Source: Rhizobacter sp. | GTDB taxonomy: Bacteria; Pseudomonadota; Gammaproteobacteria; Burkholderiales; Burkholderiaceae | Direction of reading: 5' to 3' | Assembly (NCBI GenBank): GCA_014379885.1 | Contig: JACMKW010000369.1 | Coordinates: 1-10,896, forward strand | DNA length: 10,896 nucleotides | Shown here: piece by piece, positions 7,756 through 10,896 of the stretch | Position numbering within the stretch: the stretch's first letter is position 1 | Layout: every line of letters starts with the position of its first letter | Made by a program: the position numbers and the translations under genes | The notes under the pieces: model-generated | The model's input: the letters and a program-made list of their open reading frames with translations, nothing else | Databases searched by the model: none | What the model was told of the DNA's origin: nothing

Positions 7756-8772
7756 TCAGATCGGCAGACCGCCAAGTGCGGGTTGCCGCAGAGCGTCGAG
7801 TTGCTCTTGCATGCGCGTGATCTGCTCGCTCCAGTAAGAGCGGCCGCCGAACCACGGAAACGCGGCGGGGAACGCCGGGTCGGCCCAGCGCCGCGCGATC
7901 CAGGCGCTGTAGTGAATCATGCGCAGCGCGCGCAAGGCTTCGACCAAACGCAGTTGGCGCCAATCGAATTCCATGAAGTCTTCGTAGCCCGAGAGCAAAG
8001 CGTAGAGCTGTTGCTGCATGGTCTGGCGGTCGCCGGAGAGCAGCATCCACAGGTCTTGCGCGGGCGGGCCCATCAACGCGTCGTCGAGGTCGACGAAGTG
8101 CGGGCCAGCGGCCGTCCACAGCACGTTGCCGGTGTGGCAGTCGCCGTGCAGGCGGATCGGTTGGTAGATGCCGGCGGCCTCGAAGCTGAGTTTCACTTCA
8201 TCGAGCACTTCGTTGACGGTGCGGTGCCAGTCATCTTGCGCTTCGATGGCGATCATCCCCGAGGCCAGCAGCCAGTCGCGTGGGGCTTCGCCGTAGCTGT
8301 GGCTGTCAAGCGTGAGCCGGTGCGCGAAAGGTGCGCGGGCACCCACGGCATGGATGCGGCCGATGAAGCGGCCGATCCACTCCAGCGTGGCCGAGTCTTC
8401 GAGCTCGGGTGCGCGGCCTGATTGGCGGTCGCACACACTGAAGCGGTAGGGGTTGCCGCCGATGTTGAAGCTTGCAAGCGTGCTGTCACCCAGCTTCCAG
8501 GGTGCCACCACCGGGATCTCGGCCGCTACCAGCTCGGCCGCGAAGGCATGCTCTTCCAGAATCTGCGCGTCGCTCCAGCGGCCGGGCCGGTAGAACTTGG
8601 GCACCACCACGCGGCCGTCTTCCAGAAAAACCTGGAACACGCGGTTCTCATAGGAGTTGAGCTGGATCAGCCGGCCATCACCTTGCAGGCCCACTGAATC
8701 GAGCGCGTCGAGCACGGCCTCGGGCGTGAGGCCGGCATAGGGAGTTTCAGCGGATTGCGGCGCGTCGGGCAT
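7756..8772 (-). CDS. srkA: Stress-response Ser/Thr kinase SrkA (YihE/RdoA family)
   Basis: A 338-residue cytosolic eukaryotic-like (APH-fold) protein kinase, close to E. coli SrkA along its entire length. In E. coli, SrkA belongs to the Cpx envelope-stress response and limits stress-induced programmed death by an incompletely known route. Visible shared segments: LNSYENRVFQV (38-48), VPKFYRPGRW with the ATP-site Lys59, and ILEEHAFA (71-78). The catalytic loop is LHGDCHTGNVLW with Asp211 and Asn216, and the metal-binding FVDLDDA has Asp228. DLWMLLSGD and ARRWADPAFPAAFPWF also match. The ATG at 8772 gives the natural N-terminus, though no Shine-Dalgarno is obvious. It lies 38 bases downstream of the DUF2726 gene on the same strand, so these may be co-transcribed. 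In enterobacteria srkA usually sits next to dsbA, but no dsbA is present here. Confidence 0.96.
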   Translation of the reverse strand: MPDAPQSAETPYAGLTPEAVLDALDSVGLQGDGRLIQLNSYENRVFQVFLEDGRVVVPKFYRPGRWSDAQILEEHAFAAELVAAEIPVVAPWKLGDSTLASFNIGGNPYRFSVCDRQSGRAPELEDSATLEWIGRFIGRIHAVGARAPFAHRLTLDSHSYGEAPRDWLLASGMIAIEAQDDWHRTVNEVLDEVKLSFEAAGIYQPIRLHGDCHTGNVLWTAAGPHFVDLDDALMGPPAQDLWMLLSGDRQTMQQQLYALLSGYEDFMEFDWRQLRLVEALRALRMIHYSAWIARRWADPAFPAAFPWFGGRSYWSEQITRMQEQLDALRQPALGGLPI

Positions 8773-8810
8773 CCGCGCATCGTACGCGTCGCCCTCGTGC
8801 GAGCGGGCGC

Positions 8811-9686
8811 TCAGTGCCGTACGTTCGAGAGTGGTGGGTTGTCGACGACCACACCGGCCACGTCGTCGCGATCATCGTGGCCGCTGATTAATGACGAGGG
8901 TCGATCCGACAGGCTGGCGAACTCACTGGCAGTGAACGCGTCGAGCCGGCTGTCGGGGGCGAAGAACGAGTCCTGGAACAAGGTGGAGTCTTGCCACAGC
9001 GCAGTGCGCTCGGCGCGCCGATGGGCCACCGTGTTGGCGAGCGTGTCGCGCGCCTGGTGCAGGCTGTGCGTTGGCATCGGCTGCGGTGTGCGTGAGGCCG
9101 CGCCGCTATGCGGCACCAGCAGCTGCAACTCGGCCACCGAAGGCAAGTGATCGGCCGGGCAGCGAAGGTAGCGTACACGGCAGGCTGATAGCACCGACTG
9201 CTTGATCTGCTGGATGCGCTGTGAACTACCGCGTTCGGAATCGAGGTCGATGGCGGCCAGCACACGCCCATTGGCACTGCAGATCGCAAAAGTCGCATGG
9301 TTGGTGCCCAGCAGGTCATACCAGTAGCGCACCTCGCTCGGGTCGGTAGGCTGGCAGAAGCGCACCAACGGCAGCTTGGAAAGAATGATGTGGTGAGGCA
9401 GCGCCTCGCGCAGCAAGCGGTAGATGCGGCGCTCATCGGTGCTGAAAACAGGGCGGCCCGTCAGCGCCCATTCGATCGGCAGTGGTTTCTGGTGAGGCTT
9501 GCGGCCCCTCAGCAGCAGGATGACCAGCAGACAGGCCAGCACGGCGACCGCGACCAGTGCAACGATGGTCCAGGGGAGATTTGGCGTGTTCACGGCATGG
9601 ACTCGGGTGAGAGCGTCCAACATGGCGCCGAAGGTTGCCAAAAACGGGACGATTGAAGCGGATGCTACCTGCCGCCAAGAGGCCAT
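8811..9686 (-). CDS. Membrane-anchored DUF2726 protein of unknown function
   Basis: A 291-residue protein with one strong hydrophobic segment at residues 39-59 (from PWTIVALVAV to VILLLR), followed by basic GRKPHQK, so the bulk probably faces the cytoplasm. Residues about 77-190 resemble DUF2726: FSTDERRIYRLLREALP, an ILSKLPLVRF strand, a hydrophobic ATFAICSANGRVLAAIDLDS core, and a conserved tail around SACRVRYLRCPADHLPSV. The domain is related in fold to restriction-endonuclease-like or topoisomerase C-terminal families in some databases, but its function is unknown, and I see no catalytic PD-(D/E)xK motif I would defend. The final 100 residues are low in conserved hydrophobics, rich in Ser and Asp, and probably disordered. 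The ATG at 9686 has a GGGGA Shine-Dalgarno-like run 4 bases upstream (9691-9695). Met22 is an alternative start. It lies 66 bases after the GNAT gene. Confidence 0.8.
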   Translation of the reverse strand: MASWRQVASASIVPFLATFGAMLDALTRVHAVNTPNLPWTIVALVAVAVLACLLVILLLRGRKPHQKPLPIEWALTGRPVFSTDERRIYRLLREALPHHIILSKLPLVRFCQPTDPSEVRYWYDLLGTNHATFAICSANGRVLAAIDLDSERGSSQRIQQIKQSVLSACRVRYLRCPADHLPSVAELQLLVPHSGAASRTPQPMPTHSLHQARDTLANTVAHRRAERTALWQDSTLFQDSFFAPDSRLDAFTASEFASLSDRPSSLISGHDDRDDVAGVVVDNPPLSNVRH

Positions 9687-9752
9687 CCCATCCCCGACAT
9701 GGGTGTGGGGTCTGGAGTGATCAAGCCGGCGAAGGCAGGGTCTGCGGGAGCG

Positions 9753-10448
9753 CTACTCCGAGGTAGAACCGTCCTTGCCTCCCATGTGAGTCTTGACTTC
9801 GGAGACGACATTCAGCCAATCATTGAGCCGATGAGCCTGGACTTTGAGCTGATAGTCAAACTCGGCGAACTGGTTCCCGACCAACTCACCGACCTGCGAC
9901 GAAATGCTGTCCGGGGGCAATTTCAGCCAGGCCTCTGATTCGGGCCCATCGCGCTCCACGGTGGCGCCAGCATTGCGGGCAATCTTGAGCATGGCGGTGT
10001 TTTGGCTCAGGGCGTGAATGAAAAGTCGTTCGCAGCCCCGGTTGCGGGCATGAAGCACCGCGTGTTCGAACAGCCGCGCGCCGTAGCCGCGCCCGCGTGC
10101 CCGCTGGATGACCGAAACGCCGAACTCTGCCGTAGCCGGCGCCGATGGCAATTTCTCCGACGGGGGCAGGTAGGCAAGGTGGGCCATGGCAATCAGCTCC
10201 AGTCGCCTGTTGAAGATGCCGAACACCTCGTCGCGTTCGAAGTTCAACGAGTCGATGTAACGCTGAACCTGTTCGTCGGTGGCAGGAAAGCCGAATCGCA
10301 GGTAGCGATCACTTTCTTCCAGAGAAAGAAGATGGGTTGAAATTCGAGCCCGATGACGCTCGGCCAGCGAACGGATCGGGACCCATGTCAGCCGTGAAGA
10401 GAGGCCGGGAACCGGCTTGGGAGAAAGAGGAGTGCCTGAAGAATCCAT
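9753..10448 (-). CDS. GNAT-family N-acetyltransferase
   Basis: A 231-residue protein with one GNAT domain at about residues 22-178, predicted to move an acetyl group from acetyl-CoA to an amine. The acetyl-CoA pyrophosphate motif is clear: EFGVSVIQRARGRGYGARL, with R116-x-x-G119-x-G121 fitting the R/QxxGxG/A signature. The later NTAMLKIARNAGATVER (150-166) matches motif B. The N-terminal RARISTHLLSLEESDRYLRFGF segment recurs in GNATs that resemble protein acetyltransferase domains, but the substrate (small molecule or protein) cannot be told. The C-terminal 50 residues extend beyond the domain and look helical. Start is well supported: ATG at 10448 with GGAGG (10454-10458, minus strand) 5 bases upstream. 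It diverges from rplM across a 259-base spacer. Confidence 0.92.
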   Translation of the reverse strand: MDSSGTPLSPKPVPGLSSRLTWVPIRSLAERHRARISTHLLSLEESDRYLRFGFPATDEQVQRYIDSLNFERDEVFGIFNRRLELIAMAHLAYLPPSEKLPSAPATAEFGVSVIQRARGRGYGARLFEHAVLHARNRGCERLFIHALSQNTAMLKIARNAGATVERDGPESEAWLKLPPDSISSQVGELVGNQFAEFDYQLKVQAHRLNDWLNVVSEVKTHMGGKDGSTSE

Positions 10449-10529
10449 GCGAACCTCCGATTGGTGTAAACCCTAAGTCTATCGGCAGTTGCCATAGCCT
10501 CTGAGATGGCGCGCTGTCCCGGCGCTCCA

Positions 10530-10558
10530 TTGCAATCCGCATTCCGCTACACTAGAAG
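10530..10558 (+). promoter_or_regulatory. Possible sigma-70 promoter for rplM
   Basis: TTGCAA (10530-10535) followed after 17 bases by TAGAAG (10553-10558) is a passable -35/-10 pair. TACACT (10548-10553) is an overlapping alternative -10, but its spacing to TTGCAA (12) is too short. Placement just upstream of the hairpin-rich leader of rplM makes this a reasonable guess only. The rest of the spacer toward the GNAT gene (10449-10529) holds that gene's Shine-Dalgarno and an imperfect palindrome at 10479-10497, with no convincing promoter boxes for the minus strand. Confidence 0.35.
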
Positions 10559-10559
10559 G

Positions 10560-10707
10560 CTTTCCCGTTCGGCTCCTGGGAAAGAAAGCGACATGTCGTT
10601 CGTTCGAGAGGCTGCCTGAAATAAGCAGCACCGAGAGCATCGACGTGTTCGACGATTGAGCCACACACCGCCTCGCTCGCCATGGGCAGGCACTTAGAAA
10701 GCAACTC
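10560..10707 (+). promoter_or_regulatory. rplM: Structured 5' leader of rplM, possible autoregulatory region
   Basis: About 148 bases without an ORF lie between the putative promoter and the L13 start. They contain several inverted repeats: CTTTCCC/GGGAAAG (10560-10566 with 10578-10584, loop 11), the 10-base palindrome CGACATGTCG (10589-10598), GCTGC/GCAGC (10611-10615 with 10625-10629), and ATCGACG/CGACGAT (10639-10645 with 10650-10656, one A-A mismatch, TGTT loop). In E. coli the rplM-rpsI mRNA leader is bound by L13 for autogenous repression, so a similar role is plausible. No sequence match to that leader is claimed. Confidence 0.4.
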
Positions 10708-10896
10708 ATGAAGACCTTCAGCGCCAAGCCGGCGGAAGTGACGCACGAGTGGTTTGTGATTGACGCCACCGACAAGGTGCTCGGACGTGTTGCCAGCGAA
10801 GTGGCACTCCGTTTGCGCGGCAAGCACAAAGCCATTTATACGCCTCACGTCGATACCGGTGATTTCATCGTCGTCGTCAACGCAGACAAGCTCCGC
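10708..10896 (+). CDS. rplM: 50S ribosomal protein L13, N-terminal part, cut by window edge
   Basis: Sixty-three codons are visible of a family of about 142. The N-terminus [20 protein letters not shown], then [43 protein letters not shown], is nearly collinear with E. coli L13. That includes the LGRxASxxAxxLRGKHK and YTPHVDTGD signatures. L13 is an early-assembly protein of the large ribosomal subunit that binds 23S rRNA. rpsI (S9) normally follows as the second gene of the operon but would lie beyond the right edge. The Shine-Dalgarno is weak (AGAAAG, 10696-10701). This is not a full ORF because it runs off the window. Confidence 0.97.
   Translation, partial: MKTFSAKPAEVTHEWFVIDATDKVLGRVASEVALRLRGKHKAIYTPHVDTGDFIVVVNADKLR

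Noticed and set aside
8791..8808. GC-rich inverted repeat between srkA and the DUF2726 gene as a terminator
   Set aside because: The stem is bulged, the loop is very tight and there is no T-run on either side.
1..10896. Mobile elements, CRISPR arrays, tRNA or rRNA genes
   Set aside because: No transposase or integrase motifs, no regularly spaced repeats and no tRNA- or rRNA-like segments were seen on either strand.

Overview
The window looks like a GC-rich betaproteobacterial chromosome, probably Burkholderiales. This rests on GC-rich codon choice, dense packing with tiny intergenic gaps, and strong resemblance of HtpG, SrkA, YbdK, L13 and NDH-2 to proteobacterial proteins. It carries nine protein genes plus a partial gene at the left edge (ndh) and another at the right edge (rplM; this is included in the nine plus two partials as: two partial, eight complete). 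There are no insertion sequences, tRNA or rRNA genes, or CRISPR arrays that I can see.

Layout. At 1-695 (+) lies the C-terminal part of a type II NADH:quinone dehydrogenase. It converges with a five-gene minus-strand run that reads from 5690 down to 699: a CPA2-type cation/proton antiporter, a YbdK-type carboxylate-amine (glutamate-cysteine) ligase, a NemR-like TetR repressor, a NemA-like Old Yellow Enzyme and a short-chain dehydrogenase. The gaps are 1, 18, 6 and 5 bases, so the run can be read as one operon. A second promoter may exist at the ybdK-tetR junction, where a perfect 7-2-7 palindrome lies. Across a 168-base divergent spacer is htpG (5859-7742, +), preceded by a near-canonical sigma-32 heat-shock promoter. 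htpG converges on a second minus-strand run: a GNAT acetyltransferase (10448-9753), a membrane-anchored DUF2726 protein (9686-8811) and the stress-response kinase SrkA (8772-7756). At the right edge, rplM (L13) starts at 10708 behind a leader of about 150 bases that contains several potential hairpins.

How the genes may work together. The most interesting part is the five-gene minus-strand cluster. In E. coli, NemR senses electrophiles and bleach through a cysteine and a lysine, both conserved here as Cys120 and Lys189, and controls NemA. YbdK has weak glutamate-cysteine ligase activity, and Kef-type CPA2 antiporters protect cells during electrophile stress. Finding relatives of all of these, plus a carbonyl-reducing SDR family member, in one compact run suggests an electrophile or reactive-carbonyl defence operon. 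That is an inference from family knowledge and gene order, not something the sequence proves. The rest of the window consists of ordinary housekeeping and stress genes.
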